A stretch of 64,000 nt of DNA from Maribacter huludaoensis. GTDB taxonomy: Bacteria; Bacteroidota; Bacteroidia; Flavobacteriales; Flavobacteriaceae. Both the position numbers and the translations under genes were made by a program. Under the pieces are notes generated by a model. The model saw only the letters and a program-made list of their open reading frames with translations. It was not told where the DNA came from and made no database searches. Of the stretch, positions 34,922 to 47,200 are shown piece after piece. Location of the stretch: positions 64,375-128,374 of the forward strand of contig NZ_JARKMS010000001.1 in NCBI RefSeq assembly GCF_029350945.1, read 5' to 3'. Every line of letters starts with the position of its first letter. The stretch's first letter is position 1.

Positions 34922-36373
34922 TTATATATTTTCTTTAGGAAACTTAACACAAAACACCGTACCCTTACCCAAATGAGATGTAAAGTTGATGGATCCTTTG
35001 TACGTTTCCACAATATTTTTGACCATACCCAAACCTAAACCCATTCCACTGGTCTTTGTGGTAAATTTAGGTTCAAATATTTTTTCTTCATTATCTTTTT
35101 CAATACCGTGACCGTTATCTGCCACGGATATTTTTACCATATCTCCTTCAGATGCTACACTTACCAAAACTCTTGGAGATTCAACATCCGGTACGGCTTG
35201 TATTGCGTTTTTAACCAAATTGGTTACTACACGAATTAATTGTGTTCGATCTAATTTCGCAATAATTTCCTCTTCTTCCGATATAAAATGAATATAATCT
35301 TCATTAAAAATATCCAAAGCCAACTTTACAATTTTAACCACGTTCAGTGTCTCGTTCTGTTGTGCCGGCATTTCGGCGAAATTAGAAAACGCTGAGGCAA
35401 TACTACTCATCGTATCTATTTGTTGAATTAAAGTGTTTGAATATTCTTTAAGTTTCTCGTGAATTTGTGGATCATCTGGATCAAATTTTCGTTCAAAACT
35501 TTGTACGGTCAATCGCATTGGTGTCAAAGGATTCTTTATCTCATGCGCTACTTGCTTTGCCATTTCTCGCCAAGCTTGTTCACGTTCACTCTTTGCCAGT
35601 TTTACCGCACTATGGCCAAGTTCGTCGATCATGCCATTATAGGCACTTATTAATTTTTCAATTTCCTCCCCCGGGTTTTCAATGAATATTTTCTTGTTCT
35701 GTTTGCTTAGACCCGTTCTTTCCATCATATCAGAAATGGTCTCCAAAGATCTTGTAATGTATTTAGAGATAAAAAATGCAAAAGCAATGGCCATAAGCAA
35801 CATTAACAAATACACGCCGGACAAACGCCATAAAAACTCTTTTAGCTCATAATCATTAAATGAATTATCTTCAAAATAAGGCAAATTAAGGATACCGATC
35901 GGTTTAAACTTTTGGTCGGCTATATAGGTAAATGATGCCTGATATTTATCTCCTGCCAAGGCATTTTCACGAATATATCTTTTATTTGGACTAATTTCCA
36001 ACTTATTAAGAACCTCTGGATCTAGGCACATGGAAATTGAGTCGTTTGCAAATTTTGGGCGAGAACTTTTAATAAGCTCACCATCTAAACTATAAATATT
36101 GAAGTTCATGTTCTGTACTACGGCAATCTCATAGATTTCATTTTTAAAAATAAGATCAAGATTTTCTGTAGTAACAGGATAGGTAGTTTTTTGAATGGCA
36201 AGATCAATACTTTGGCGTATTTGTTCCTCTTTACGCTCCATTCTATTTTCATGATAATCCTTTGATTGTTCACGATATTGGTATACCGTAACCCCAGCTA
36301 TTAATACAGATGCAATGAGCACCAAAAATATCATGGATAGGAAAATGCGTGACCGTAAAGATACTCTAGTTAA
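34922..36373 (-). CDS. NtrY-like sensor histidine kinase
   Basis: No ATG lies before the first membrane segment. I choose the TTG at 36373, preceded by AATAACAACAAC, giving 483 residues; a TTG at 36427 would add 18. Two membrane segments (about residues 13-32 and 180-200) enclose a periplasmic sensor region. A HAMP linker follows, then the phosphoacceptor His near residue 276 in AKQVAHEIKNPLTPMRL, VTNLVKNAIQAV, SVADNGHGIEKDN and KTSGMGLGLGMVKNIV. The layout is that of NtrY-type kinases. No response regulator gene lies next to it. Confidence 0.87.
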   Translation of the reverse strand, partial: LTRVSLRSRIFLSMIFLVLIASVLIAGVTVYQYREQSKDYHENRMERKEEQIRQSIDLAIQKTTYPVTTENLDLIFKNEIYEIAVVQNMNFNIYSLDGELIKSSRPKFANDSISMCLDPEVLNKLEISPNKRYIRENALAGDKYQASFTYIADQKFKPIGILNLPYFEDNSFNDYELKEFLWRLSGVYLLMLLMAIAFAFFISKYITRSLETISDMMERTGLSKQNKKIFIENPGEEIEKLISAYNGMIDELGHSAVKLAKSEREQAWREMAKQVAHEIKNPLTPMRLTVQSFERKFDPDDPQIHEKLKEYSNTLIQQIDTMSSIASAFSNFAEMPAQQNETLNVVKIVKLALDIFNEDYIHFISEEEEIIAKLDRTQLIRVVTNLVKNAIQAVPDVESPRVLVSVASEGDMVKISVADNGHGIEKDNEEKIFEPKFTTKTSGMGLGLGMVKNIVETYKGSINFTSHLGKGTVFCVKFPKENI

Positions 36374-36427
36374 CAAGTTGTTGTTATTTCGTCTAAAGTT
36401 AGCAAATATCGCACCAAAAAAAATCAA

Positions 36428-37003
36428 GTTAGCAAATCAAAAACCTATTGCCACCAAATGTAAATTAGAAAATGATACATTTTATATTAGAATTGTATGT
36501 ACCCATTCATTACTAACATTACTTTAATTGGACTAACGGTAATTTTATTTTCTTCTGATAAACCTAACTCAATTAAAAATGATGTTAGAACTGGTCTTGC
36601 ACAATGTATAGACGACCATCTCTATCGTTATGCTATGTACTGGGCAATACGTGCACAAATAAAAAATTCAAAAAAAAGCGTAGCACTACTTTTTTTGCTG
36701 CACTTTCTAATTATATGTTTCATTTAGCTAGATCAATTTTTATCTTGTAATAGCAACATCCACCAAATAAAACAATGCGCTTTACACCAAATATATCCTA
36801 AGCTCAAAAAAGGCGTGATAATAAATAAACATGGTTTAAAGCTGCTGATATCTCATTCAATTCAGTAAATATCATTTCAAATAAAACTAACCTTATTTTT
36901 AAATAAATTGCTATATAAAAATTATTACAGGTTAATAAATGATTTGGAAGTAATTTCTTACATTTATTTGCGTTAGTACGTAGTAGATTATTAAAGAACA
37001 AGC
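36428..37003. other. Intergenic region between two divergent sensor kinases
   Basis: This must carry the promoters of both the NtrY-like kinase and the reg_prop kinase. A 76-codon ORF at 36497-36727 (MYPFITNITLIGLTVILF start) is possible but has no coding hallmarks beyond its hydrophobic ends. I see no repeat array and no RNA gene. Confidence 0.45.
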
Positions 37004-40000
37004 ATGCAAATAAAACAATTCCCTATCATTCTTACTTATTTGGTAGTGTTCTTAGTGTCGCATATAACACGATCCCAACAACAAGAAAACCTTGAATTTC
37101 AACATATTCAAGATGGTTTATCTCAAAGTACCGCTACGGTTCTTTTAGAAGATAGTTGTGGATTTCTCTGGATCGGCACCCGTAATGGGCTTAATAGATA
37201 TGATGGTAAAGATTTTGAAATATATATCAAGAGCTCGGACGGAAAAACGGGGTTGACCCATGAATATATTGTATCATTATATGAAGATGATGAAAATATA
37301 ATCATTGGTACCAATGAAGGACTAAGCCTTTACCATCGTAGTCTAAATATAATAACTCCATATCCATTTAAAAATGAGGGCAAAACAATAAGTAATGAAG
37401 TTTTTGAAACTATCGTAAGAAAAGATGATGTGTTATGGTTAGGTGCAGAATCAACAGGTTTGTACAAATATGAGTTGAAAACAGGAAAACTAAAACACTT
37501 TTCACCACCCAATGAGCTTGTACAATTAGAAAACCCAAGATTAAATAAAGTTGTAAAGGTTGAAATATTAGATAATGAGCGGGTACTGGTCATTTTTACC
37601 TACAATACGCTTTTGCTAGATTTTGACATGAATATTACCAGTAACATTCTAGAGACAGAAGCAATCATTACAGGTATAGAGTTTTCCAAAAAGAACTTCT
37701 TATTAGGTTCCGGTAATGGTATGTTATATAAATTGACGGTAGAGGAAGACACGGTAAGTATTCATAAAGAAAAAGAAACTAGTCCCGGTTTTGGTATTCG
37801 GTCTTTAGAAAAAAATTTGGATGATGAACTTTGGGTCGGTACAGAAAACAGAGGTTTATATATCTATTCTAAAAATTTAGAATTAAAGAACCACGTAGAA
37901 TACGATGTAACAAAGCCCCATTCGTTAGCAGGAAACTCTATATGGGCAATATTATGTACACGAAATGGCACCATGTGGGTAGCACCTTACAAAAGTGGGC
38001 TTAATTTTTATGACAAGGGGTATTACAAGTTTCAACATATAGAATCTGATCCGTTTAATCCAAAATCACTTAGTAACAAACTTGTCAATTGCTTTTTGGA
38101 AGACCCCAAGGGCAACATTTGGATCGGTACAGATGGTGGCGGTATTAATTATTGGAATAGGTCTCTAAATACTTTTGAAAACTACTCTTTAAAGAACAAA
38201 ACCTTTAATAGCGATGTTGTTCTTTCCATTTTAGAAACTAAAGAAAACGAATTATGGGCGGGAACTTGGACCCATGGTATATCGGTTCTGAATACTAAAA
38301 CCAAAAATTATAGTGTACTAACCTCAGAAAACTCTTTTTTAAAATCCAATATAGTTATAGACCTATTAAAAGATAGAAAGGAAAGAATATGGGTCGTAAA
38401 CTATTTTGCGGGAGTTCAACTATATGATCCTAAGACGGATAAGTATGAAAATATAACGCTCATATCTGACATAGACGGTACTACCATAAATTCTTTACAT
38501 AAAATATTCGAAGATAATCAAGGTAATATTTGGATCGGCACCTTAAACTCAGGTCTGTTTAAGCTAACAGAGAATGATAATGATTGGTCAATTGTTCATT
38601 ATCATACCAAAAACAGCTTAACCAATAGATTCGTCAATGTCATTATACAAGATAATGAAAACAATGTATGGGTGGGTACCCAGGGCGGACTATTAAAATA
38701 TCTCCCCGAAAAAGATTCCTTTTTAGCAATTACAAAAGAAAAGGGTCTTAAGAACGATGCTGTAAAAGGCATTATCAATGACCAAGACAGTAATTTATGG
38801 CTTAGCACCGAAGATGGTATTATTAGATACAATACCAAAACAGGTGAAACTATAAATTATGATATAGGTGACGGTCTACAGGCAAAAGAATACATAGCAA
38901 GTTCATCAATGACCACTAAAAAAGGGGAATTCCTATTTGGAGGGATAAATGGACTAAATGTATTTACCGCCAAAGATGTTGAAAAGCGAAAAGATACGCT
39001 TAGGTTGTTTGTATCTGGACTTAAAATTTTTAATCAACCCGTTTTACCCAATGATGAGTTTGGGGTTTTAAAAAAAGATATCAGCCAAGTAGACTCATTA
39101 ACATTTAGTCACGATCAATCTGTTTTTAATATTGATTTTAAAGCACTTACATTTAGAAGACCAGAAAGTGTAAACTATGCTTTTTACCTTGAAGGATTTG
39201 AGAAAAACTGGAATTACGTAGGCAACAATCCTACAGCAACATACACCAACTTAAACCCCGGGGAATACAAGCTTAAAATGAAGTCAACCAATTCTGATGG
39301 CGTTTGGGTAGATAATGAAATTGACCTTCATATAACAATTACCCCGCCTTATTGGCAGACCTGGTGGTTTAAACTGTTAATGGTTGCCCTGGTCTTATTA
39401 TTATTCTATATAGCTCAACATATTAAATTATTGAATATTCGAAAAAATCAAAAAAGGCTGGAGCTAAAGGTCGATGAACGCACCAAAGAATTACAACTTC
39501 AAAAAAACAAACTTGTAGAGGCTGCAAACAACTTAAAATTAAAAAACGAAGAAATACAACGTTTCACTTTTGCCGTATCACATGATTTAAAAAGTCCGTT
39601 AAGCAACATTAAAGGATTAGCTAGTCTTATACCGTTAGAAATGGAATTGGAAGACCATCCGGATGTAGCGGAGTATTTGAGCCTAATAGATGTCTCGTGT
39701 AATAATATGAACGAATTAATTTCTGACATTACGGAAATTGCCAGATTAGGTAAAATTGAGAATAAAAATGAGTTGTTGAAAACCAATGAAATATTGGCGC
39801 TATCAAGAAATCTTATTAAAGGTCAGCTAAAAAACAAAAACATACAACTTAACATAGCTGAGAATCTGCCAAATATTTTTGGAGATCGTAATAGAATAAT
39901 ACAGGTTTTTGGTAATTTCTTGGATAATGCCATTAAATATATGGGAGACCAACCTAACCCTAGAATTGATGTAGATTTTGAAGAGGAAGGTGACAATAAT

Positions 40001-40246
40001 ATCTTTTTGGTCAAGGATAATGGTTTGGGTATGGATAAAAATGCGTTAGATAAATTATTTACCCCATTTGAACGATTTCATGACAATATTAAAGGAACGG
40101 GTTTAGGCTTGTATATGGTGAAACAGATTGCCATATCACATGGTGGTACCATAATCGCAGAATCAGAAGGAAAATGTAAAGGGGCTACTTTTAAACTTAT
40201 ACTGCCAAAAGCCAAAATTGCGGCAAAAAAATCTATAAAATCATAA
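37004..40246 (+). CDS. Two-component propeller (reg_prop) sensor histidine kinase
   Basis: The 1080-residue protein has a signal peptide (to about residue 24). Two seven-bladed reg_prop propellers follow, with repeated motifs such as FLWIGTRNGLNRYDG, NIWIGTDGGGINYWN and NVWVGTQGGLLKYLP. A Y_Y_Y domain lies near residue 730 and a membrane segment at about 787-806. The kinase core has the His near residue 859 in FAVSHDLKSPLSNIKG, then DNGLGMD and GTGLGLYMVKQI. Unlike Bacteroides hybrid (HTCS) sensors it has no receiver or DNA-binding domain, so it needs a separate regulator. None is adjacent. Confidence 0.94.
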   Translation: MQIKQFPIILTYLVVFLVSHITRSQQQENLEFQHIQDGLSQSTATVLLEDSCGFLWIGTRNGLNRYDGKDFEIYIKSSDGKTGLTHEYIVSLYEDDENIIIGTNEGLSLYHRSLNIITPYPFKNEGKTISNEVFETIVRKDDVLWLGAESTGLYKYELKTGKLKHFSPPNELVQLENPRLNKVVKVEILDNERVLVIFTYNTLLLDFDMNITSNILETEAIITGIEFSKKNFLLGSGNGMLYKLTVEEDTVSIHKEKETSPGFGIRSLEKNLDDELWVGTENRGLYIYSKNLELKNHVEYDVTKPHSLAGNSIWAILCTRNGTMWVAPYKSGLNFYDKGYYKFQHIESDPFNPKSLSNKLVNCFLEDPKGNIWIGTDGGGINYWNRSLNTFENYSLKNKTFNSDVVLSILETKENELWAGTWTHGISVLNTKTKNYSVLTSENSFLKSNIVIDLLKDRKERIWVVNYFAGVQLYDPKTDKYENITLISDIDGTTINSLHKIFEDNQGNIWIGTLNSGLFKLTENDNDWSIVHYHTKNSLTNRFVNVIIQDNENNVWVGTQGGLLKYLPEKDSFLAITKEKGLKNDAVKGIINDQDSNLWLSTEDGIIRYNTKTGETINYDIGDGLQAKEYIASSSMTTKKGEFLFGGINGLNVFTAKDVEKRKDTLRLFVSGLKIFNQPVLPNDEFGVLKKDISQVDSLTFSHDQSVFNIDFKALTFRRPESVNYAFYLEGFEKNWNYVGNNPTATYTNLNPGEYKLKMKSTNSDGVWVDNEIDLHITITPPYWQTWWFKLLMVALVLLLFYIAQHIKLLNIRKNQKRLELKVDERTKELQLQKNKLVEAANNLKLKNEEIQRFTFAVSHDLKSPLSNIKGLASLIPLEMELEDHPDVAEYLSLIDVSCNNMNELISDITEIARLGKIENKNELLKTNEILALSRNLIKGQLKNKNIQLNIAENLPNIFGDRNRIIQVFGNFLDNAIKYMGDQPNPRIDVDFEEEGDNNIFLVKDNGLGMDKNALDKLFTPFERFHDNIKGTGLGLYMVKQIAISHGGTIIAESEGKCKGATFKLILPKAKIAAKKSIKS

Positions 40247-40260
40247 TTAAAGATAAATAA

Positions 40261-40812
40261 CTAAGCTTCAGGATTCTTACTTCTAATTCTTTTGTACAGT
40301 CGTATACCTAACATTAAAAGGATACCTAAAACGATAATACCTATTACTCCGAAAATCCAATTAAAAGAACTCTTTAAAATCACCAAGAATACAATGGCGA
40401 ACAAAATCAACGTAGCACCTTCATTCCATATTCGCATAAATTTAGAAGTATACTGAATATCATCGCTTTGAAACTTCTTGAAAATTTGATGGTTTTTTAA
40501 GTGATATAAAATCAATAGGACCACGAAACCTAGTTTAACATGCATCCAAGGTTGTGATAACCATCCTGGATAAATGACCAGCAACCAAATAGCAAAGAAC
40601 ACTGCCAATACCGCCGATGGCCATGTAACAATATACCACAAGCGTTTGGTCATCAACTTCAACTGTTTGGAAAGAATCTCTTTTTCAAGTGATGGTTTAG
40701 CATTCGCCTCAATATGGTAAATGAATAACCTAGGTATATAAAAAAGCCCTGCAAACCATGTGATTACAAAGATGAGATGCAAGGACTTTATATAATTGTA
40801 ATATTCTGACAT
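40261..40812 (-). CDS. hemJ: HemJ-type protoporphyrinogen IX oxidase (CopD-like membrane protein)
   Basis: I choose the ATG at 40812; the upstream extension (MSLFYNP) is not needed. The 183-residue protein has about four membrane segments and HemJ features: SLHLIFVITWFAGLFYIPRLFIYHIEA with the conserved His residues, and WPSAVLAVFFAIW, then WMHVKLGFVVLLILYHL. HemJ oxidises protoporphyrinogen IX to protoporphyrin IX. It lies about 11 kb from the hemH and hemA clusters, so it is separate from the main heme operon. It is convergent with the sensor kinase, 14 bases away. Confidence 0.85.
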   Translation of the reverse strand: MSEYYNYIKSLHLIFVITWFAGLFYIPRLFIYHIEANAKPSLEKEILSKQLKLMTKRLWYIVTWPSAVLAVFFAIWLLVIYPGWLSQPWMHVKLGFVVLLILYHLKNHQIFKKFQSDDIQYTSKFMRIWNEGATLILFAIVFLVILKSSFNWIFGVIGIIVLGILLMLGIRLYKRIRSKNPEA

Positions 40813-40933
40813 AGGATTATAAAACAAACTCAAGTTTTAAAAACAAGTTCAAGAGCAAAAAACAAGCTCAAGCTCAATTCTCATTTCTTATTATAATGAT
40901 GTTCAAAGTTAGCAAAAGCGGATAGAACTTATT

Positions 40934-43900
40934 TTATAATCTTATTGCCCCAATTCCTGCATCCCACAGGGTTTTATTATAAGCAGGTATTGTCGTATCC
41001 TTTAATTGAATTCCCCTAGCTTTTAGACCCGTCCATTGCGCGTCTAACTCAGTCTTTCTGTCTATACTTGACTTATTCAATCTGGGAATACTGCTATTGG
41101 TCTGGTTGATCATGAACAGATATTCAGCCGTAAATTTATTAGGGAAGTTCTCCACATCATCATAAGCTTGGGATTTACGTTGCACCATTTCAGCATCCCA
41201 GGCCTTCATATCGGCCAGTAGTTTTTCACCGGCAGTTTTCACCGTTGGATCCGTTACTTTTTTTAAAATCGCTGTCAACTCTTTTTGAGCAGCATATAAC
41301 TGATTGACCATATTGTGCATTACGGTCAATTCTGCTTCGGCAGCGGTCATAAATACATCGAACTCTTCGTACTGTCCAGGTTTTGTTTCATAGGTAGGCA
41401 ATTCTTTTATAATACCCGTAGTAGTCACTTTTTGACCATCAACGTTTAATGTAAACGTGTAGCTACCAGGAGAAACCTTATGACCTGAAAACCCAGCTTC
41501 AATATAGACATCTGGTATACCTGGCATGATAGGATGTTTCATATCCCAAACAAAACGGTTTAAACCTTCATTTTTACTTAAAACCGGTGCCGGTGGAGCG
41601 CCACCACCATTATGAGGCGTGTAAGTAGGATCTTTTTCAGAACTAATGGTTCTGATTACATTACCTTTAGCATCTGTAATTTCTAAAGTTATAGCCGTAC
41701 TATCTTTTAATTTTGGAAGCTCATAATACAATACCACCCCATTTGCAGGGTTGATACCTTCAAAAGGATCACTGCCCGTAAATTTTGAAGAATCACCATT
41801 TAAAGGACTGCCCCAAGAACCGTTATAGGCTTCTTTTGGCTTTAGCATCTGAAGTCCTTTTTTAGAAGGCTGATATTGGCCTAAGGCAATAATATCATCC
41901 AAAATCCAAAACGAGCGTCCAGAAGTAGCCACTACTAAATCTCCCTGATGAACTTTTAAATCGGTAATAGGGGTTTTTGGCAAATTCAATTGAAAAGGCT
42001 CCCAAGATTTACCTCCGTTCCATGATGCATACATTCCTTTTTCGGTACCTGCATATAACAGGTCTTTCTTAAACTCATCTTCACGAACTACGCGGGTAAA
42101 TGCGCCGTACGGAATCCCTGAGTTTATTGCCGTCCATGTTTTGCCATAATCGGTTGTTTTATAAAATCCAGGCGTGTAGTCATTAAACTTATACCTTGTG
42201 GTAGCAATATAAGCCGTAGCAGGATCATGCGGAGAAACTTCAATCGCATTGATCAAACATTCCTTTAACCCTTTAGGGGTAACGTTCTCCCAAGTTTCGC
42301 CACCATTTTTGGTCAAATGCACCAATCCGTCATCACTTCCGGTCCATATGTATCCTTTTTCGTGTGGGGATTCCAAGATATATGCCAACGTACCATAATT
42401 TTCCGCACCAACAGCTTCATTGGTATACGGACCTCCACCATTTCCTTGTTTTGCATCGATATCACGCGTAAGGTCAGGAGATATTTCTTCCCAGGTTACA
42501 CCCATATCCTTGGTACGCAAAACCAATTGTGCACCGTGATAATATGTACCAGGCTCATGTTTAGAACCAATTATAGGTGCGTTCCAATTATACAAGTACT
42601 TCATATTTCTAGCTTCCCTACCCAAATATTGAATGGGTGCCGCCATAATTTTGGTAGATGCCTTCGATTCCATATCCAATACTTCAATAGTACCTAGGTA
42701 ACTACCGCCCAAAACATAACGGGGATTATCTGGATCAAAAGCTAAAAAAGCACTTTCGCCACCGGCAGTATATGTCCAATCTTGTTCCGTTATACTTCTT
42801 CTACCCATAGATGCACTTGCAATTTTGACCGCGGTATTATCTTGTTGACCGGCATAAATATTATACGGAAATAGATTGTCTACACTAATTCTATAAAATT
42901 GAGCTGTGGGCATATTATCTTGTGTAGACCAAGTTTTTGCATAATCGAAAGAAACGGCAGCCCCACCATCATTGGCAATCACCATATTCTTAGAATTATC
43001 TGGATTGATCCATAGGTTATGATAATCTCCATGAGTGCCAGAAAGCGTTTCCCATGTTTTTCCACCATCCTCAGAACGTAGCGCCGGTGCACTTAGAACA
43101 TACACCGTATCTTCATCATTAGGGTCTATAAAAACCTCAATATAATACCAAGCGCGTTGTACTAAACGATTATCTCCACTGACCATACTCCAAGATTCTC
43201 CGGCATCATTTGAAACGAAAAGTCCGCCTTTATCCGCATTGGAATCACTTTCAATCAATGCATATACTTTGTTAGAGTTTGACGGACTAACGGCAATAGC
43301 CATTTTTCCTTTTTCCTCAGGTAATCCCTTATGTATTTTTTGCCAGGTTTCACCTGCATCGGTAGATTTATAAAGTCCACTACCGGGTCCGCCACTTACC
43401 ATCATATTGGGCATACGTTGATGTTCCCACATAGCAGCGTACATAATTTCCGGATAATTGGCATCCATAGACAGTTCAGAAGCACCGGTCAAATTATTAA
43501 CGAAAAGCGTGTTTTTCCACGTTTTTCCTCCATCTATAGATTTGTAGATTCCACGTTCGGCATTGCCTTCAAAAAGGACTCCTTGTGCGGCAACATAAAC
43601 AATATCTGGATTTGTAGGATGAATGATAATTCGTGATATATGCTGGGTTTTTTCAAGTCCCATTTTCTTCCATGTTTTTCCGGCATCCGTAGATTTAAAT
43701 ACACCGTCGCCGTAAGATGTCATTACACCACGTGGCGCATGTTCACCCATACCAACATATACAATATTAGGGTTAGATGCCGATACCGAAACAGCACCAA
43801 CGGAACCCATTTCAAAATATCCGTCAGAAATATTTTCCCACCGTTGCCCTGCAGATTCGGTTTTCCAAACTCCGCCACCTGTCGTACCCATATAGTACGT

Positions 43901-44059
43901 CATGGGGTCACCAATAACGCCCGTAGCAGTTACCGATCGCCCACCCCTGAACGGACCAATATTTCTAAATTTTAAAGGTTCAAAGTAATCATTGGCAGTT
44001 TGTGCAAAAGTTAAGGTGGTTGCCAGTAACGTGACAAAGCAGTATAGTTGTTTTTTCAT
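40934..44059 (-). CDS. Secreted BNR/VPS10-like beta-propeller protein, copy 1
   Basis: The 1041-residue protein has a signal peptide ([10 protein letters not shown]). Many BNR/Asp-box repeats (SxDxGxTW) follow, for example [41 protein letters not shown] and [14 protein letters not shown]. These form large propellers like VPS10/sortilin. A C-terminal FlgD-like sandwich ([17 protein letters not shown]) and a helical tail (about residues 930-1041) end it. Such proteins are often annotated as glycosyl hydrolases, but no catalytic residues can be assigned, so I treat them as surface or periplasmic binding proteins. A paralogue lies 172 bases upstream. Confidence 0.88.
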   Translation of the reverse strand: MKKQLYCFVTLLATTLTFAQTANDYFEPLKFRNIGPFRGGRSVTATGVIGDPMTYYMGTTGGGVWKTESAGQRWENISDGYFEMGSVGAVSVSASNPNIVYVGMGEHAPRGVMTSYGDGVFKSTDAGKTWKKMGLEKTQHISRIIIHPTNPDIVYVAAQGVLFEGNAERGIYKSIDGGKTWKNTLFVNNLTGASELSMDANYPEIMYAAMWEHQRMPNMMVSGGPGSGLYKSTDAGETWQKIHKGLPEEKGKMAIAVSPSNSNKVYALIESDSNADKGGLFVSNDAGESWSMVSGDNRLVQRAWYYIEVFIDPNDEDTVYVLSAPALRSEDGGKTWETLSGTHGDYHNLWINPDNSKNMVIANDGGAAVSFDYAKTWSTQDNMPTAQFYRISVDNLFPYNIYAGQQDNTAVKIASASMGRRSITEQDWTYTAGGESAFLAFDPDNPRYVLGGSYLGTIEVLDMESKASTKIMAAPIQYLGREARNMKYLYNWNAPIIGSKHEPGTYYHGAQLVLRTKDMGVTWEEISPDLTRDIDAKQGNGGGPYTNEAVGAENYGTLAYILESPHEKGYIWTGSDDGLVHLTKNGGETWENVTPKGLKECLINAIEVSPHDPATAYIATTRYKFNDYTPGFYKTTDYGKTWTAINSGIPYGAFTRVVREDEFKKDLLYAGTEKGMYASWNGGKSWEPFQLNLPKTPITDLKVHQGDLVVATSGRSFWILDDIIALGQYQPSKKGLQMLKPKEAYNGSWGSPLNGDSSKFTGSDPFEGINPANGVVLYYELPKLKDSTAITLEITDAKGNVIRTISSEKDPTYTPHNGGGAPPAPVLSKNEGLNRFVWDMKHPIMPGIPDVYIEAGFSGHKVSPGSYTFTLNVDGQKVTTTGIIKELPTYETKPGQYEEFDVFMTAAEAELTVMHNMVNQLYAAQKELTAILKKVTDPTVKTAGEKLLADMKAWDAEMVQRKSQAYDDVENFPNKFTAEYLFMINQTNSSIPRLNKSSIDRKTELDAQWTGLKARGIQLKDTTIPAYNKTLWDAGIGAIRL

Positions 44060-44135
44060 GTGTGGTAGTTAGGTGGTTAATTCTGATATTCTAAATTGTC
44101 TGTTCTAGTGGTTTTTCTTAGAGTAAAGACTAAAG

Positions 44136-44220
44136 AAAAATTAGTATCAAGAACCATTGGGAACACAAAAGGTTTCTCGATACTAATTTTTTCATACTTC
44201 AAAAATTCACTCGAAATGAC
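44136..44220. repeat. REP-like palindromic repeat between the two BNR genes
   Basis: AAAAATTAGTATC (44136-44148) pairs with GATACTAATTTTT (44179-44191). The stretch 44171-44220 begins GGTTTCTCGATAC and ends ATTCACTCGAAATGAC. This kind of TTCTCGATAC...CTCGAAATGAC unit is scattered in many flavobacterial genomes (my recollection, not searched). It may also end the upstream transcript. Confidence 0.6.
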
Positions 44221-44231
44221 AGTTTTGAACC

Positions 44232-47200
44232 TTACTTACTGTCATCAATAAACAAATAGTTCAAGTTCAATTCATTAAACTCTTTGTTGAATTCTTTGAG
44301 TTCTGATGATATTACCTCGTTAAAAATCTGAAGTTCTTTATTGATTTTGGCCGTTAGTTCATTCTTTACGGCAATGTCTTGTTCAGTTGGTGGAAAGTCC
44401 CCTATAGAAACCAAGCTATTTAAATGTCCCAATTTGTTAGTGAGCTTGATAGGGAAGTTCAAAGGATCTTGTCTACTTCTATTTTTAGTCTGATACAGCG
44501 CCTTCTCTACCTCGCCAAGTTTCTCTTTCATCACTTTTGCCTTTTCGATCAAATCTTTGGTTCTAGCGTCATCTTTATACTGCTCCATAAATGAATTCAG
44601 TTGCTTGGTGACATCTCTAATCTTCTTTATAGATTGATGCGCATTCTCAATGGTAGTGTTGATATCGGTAATAAAATCGAATTGCTGTTGCATTTCTGCC
44701 ACTGAACTTTCCGCTCTTGGGTCTGGCAAAATGGTAAACGTTTCGCTACTATTGCTGCCGTTTACGTTCAAATGAACTTTATAATCACCAGGCACTGCTT
44801 TTGCCCCGTCAAAACTAGCCCACCAGAAAATCATACCTTCCAATTTGGTAGCTCCTTTACCTCGCGTATCCCAAACAAAAGTGTTCCCGCCTTTTTTAAC
44901 TTCAAGTTTTTTCGCTTCTACTCCGCTCAGCAACCCATCTTTCTTCAAATGATTTTTATATAGCGCCAAGGTATCACCTGCCATACTAGTATAGGTCAGC
45001 TGAACCGTATCTTTCTCTGAATAATTCTTAAGTAAAAAATGCGTAATTACACCGTTCTCTAAATTCTGACCTGATGTTTTGAAGGGCTTTTTAGCTGCCA
45101 TACCCTTAGTTCTATAAGAATCCTTTGGCTTAAACAATACAGTACTTGCACTTTTCTTAGCTTCATCTAACTGATGTAAAACAGTAAGATCATCAATAAT
45201 CCATAGACTTCTACCTTGTGTAGCTACTATGAGGTTATCATCTTTGATCGTTAAATCCGTAATTGGCACAATTGGCAAATTCATTTGAAAAGAAGACCAG
45301 CTAACCCCGTCGTTGAACGAAACATACATACCGGTTTCCGTACCGGCATATAACAAACCTTCCTTTTTAGGATCTTCACGAAGCACCCTTGTAAAATGTT
45401 CAGCAGGTATACCGTTCGTTATTTTTGACCATGTTTTACCATAGTCCGTTGTTTTATAGAGGTAGGGTTGAAAATCGCCCAGCTTATATCTCGTTGCCGC
45501 AACATAGCAGGTACCCTCATCAAAATTAGATGGCTCAATACTATTGATCATATTCCACTCTGGCATATTCGGCGGAGTAACATTTTCCCACGTTGCACCG
45601 GCATCTTTTGAAACGTGTATTAATCCATCATCACTACCTACCCAAAGCAAACCTTCTTTTAAAGGACTCTCGTTTGCCGTAAAAATGGTACAGTAATATT
45701 CAACACTGGTATTATCTTGAGTAATTGGACCGCCACTTGAACCTAATTTTGTAGGGTCATTTCTTGTAAGGTCACCACTTATAACTTCCCAGCTTTGACC
45801 TTCATTTTCAGTTACATGCACATAATTGGAAAAGGTATATAGTTTCTTAGGATTATGTCTACTGAACAGAATAGGGAAATTCCATTGAAAACGGTACTTC
45901 ATTGCTTCTGCTCCGGCTCCCATAGGATTGTCCGGCCATACATTGACTCCTCTTACAGAACCCGTTTCATGATTAACACGAGTTAGAAATCCGTCATAAC
46001 TACCACCGTAGACAATATCATCATTGGTTGGGTCTACGGCAATCCATGCAGACTCACCTCCTGCAGTTTCCTCCCAGTTGTTATCATCAATAGTACGACC
46101 ATCACTTCTATGCTCTATTCGCAAGGTTGAATTATCTTGTTGTGCCACATAAATTCTATACGGGAAAGAATTGTCTGTAGTGACTCTATAAAATTGAGCT
46201 GTGGGCTGATTGTAGTAGGTGCTCCACGTTTCTCCGCCATCATAGGAAATTTGTGCACCACCATCATCACCAATGATCATACGTTGAGAATTTTCAGGAG
46301 AAATCCACAGATCATGGTGATCCCCATGCGGAGCATTGAAGGTATTAAACGTTTTACCACCATCGGTAGACTTATGGTAGTTTACATTCAGCACATAAAC
46401 AACATCTTCATCCTGAGTATCGGCATACACTCTAGTGTAATACCATGCGCGCTGACGAATTTTACGTTCTTCATTTACAAGAGACCATGTTTTACCTCCA
46501 TTTTCTGAACGATATAATCCACCTTTATCTTTGTTTTCAACAATTGCCCAAACTTTTTCCGAGTTTTTAGGCGAAACAGCTACTCCTATTATACCTAAAG
46601 TATCGGTAGGAAAACCATCATTCTTGGAAATCTCTGTCCAAGTCTCACCACTATCCATACTTTTCCAAAGTGCAGAACCATCGCCACCACTAATTAAACT
46701 GTAAGGCGTACGTTGTGCATGCCATGTAGATGCATATAATATCCTTGGGTTGTTAGGATCAAAAGTCAGATCTACCGCACCGGCCTGTTCGTTTACAAAA
46801 AGTACCTGTTTCCAATTTTTTCCACCATCGGTACTTTTATATATACCACGGTCTTTTGTTGGTTTATAAATATCACCAAGCACAGCAGCATAAACTGTAT
46901 TATAATCTGTAGGGTGCACGCGAAGACGAGGTACGTGCCTGCTTTTTTCCAATCCGGCGGTAGCCCATGTTTTACCGCCATCCTCGGTTTTCCACACTCC
47001 GTAACCAGAAGATACATTACCTCTTAAGGTTTTTTCACCACCACCAACATAAATGACATTAGGGTCGCTTTTTGCAACTTCTACGGCACCAATACTTCCA
47101 CCAAAATATCCATCGGAAATATTATCCCAAGTTCGGCCGCCATCCAGTGTTTTCCAAACTCCGCCACCAGCTGCGCCAAAGTAAAACAAATTGGGTTCCC

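Noticed and set aside
36497..36727. 76-codon plus-strand ORF between two kinases
   Set aside because: Hydrophobic ends but no signal structure, poor start context and nothing recognisable; left as a low-probability candidate.
36804..37001. 65-codon minus-strand ORF
   Set aside because: It covers the promoter region of the plus-strand kinase and has no coding pattern.
44171..44220. CRISPR-like repeat
   Set aside because: Only one unit, with no spacers or repeats at regular spacing.
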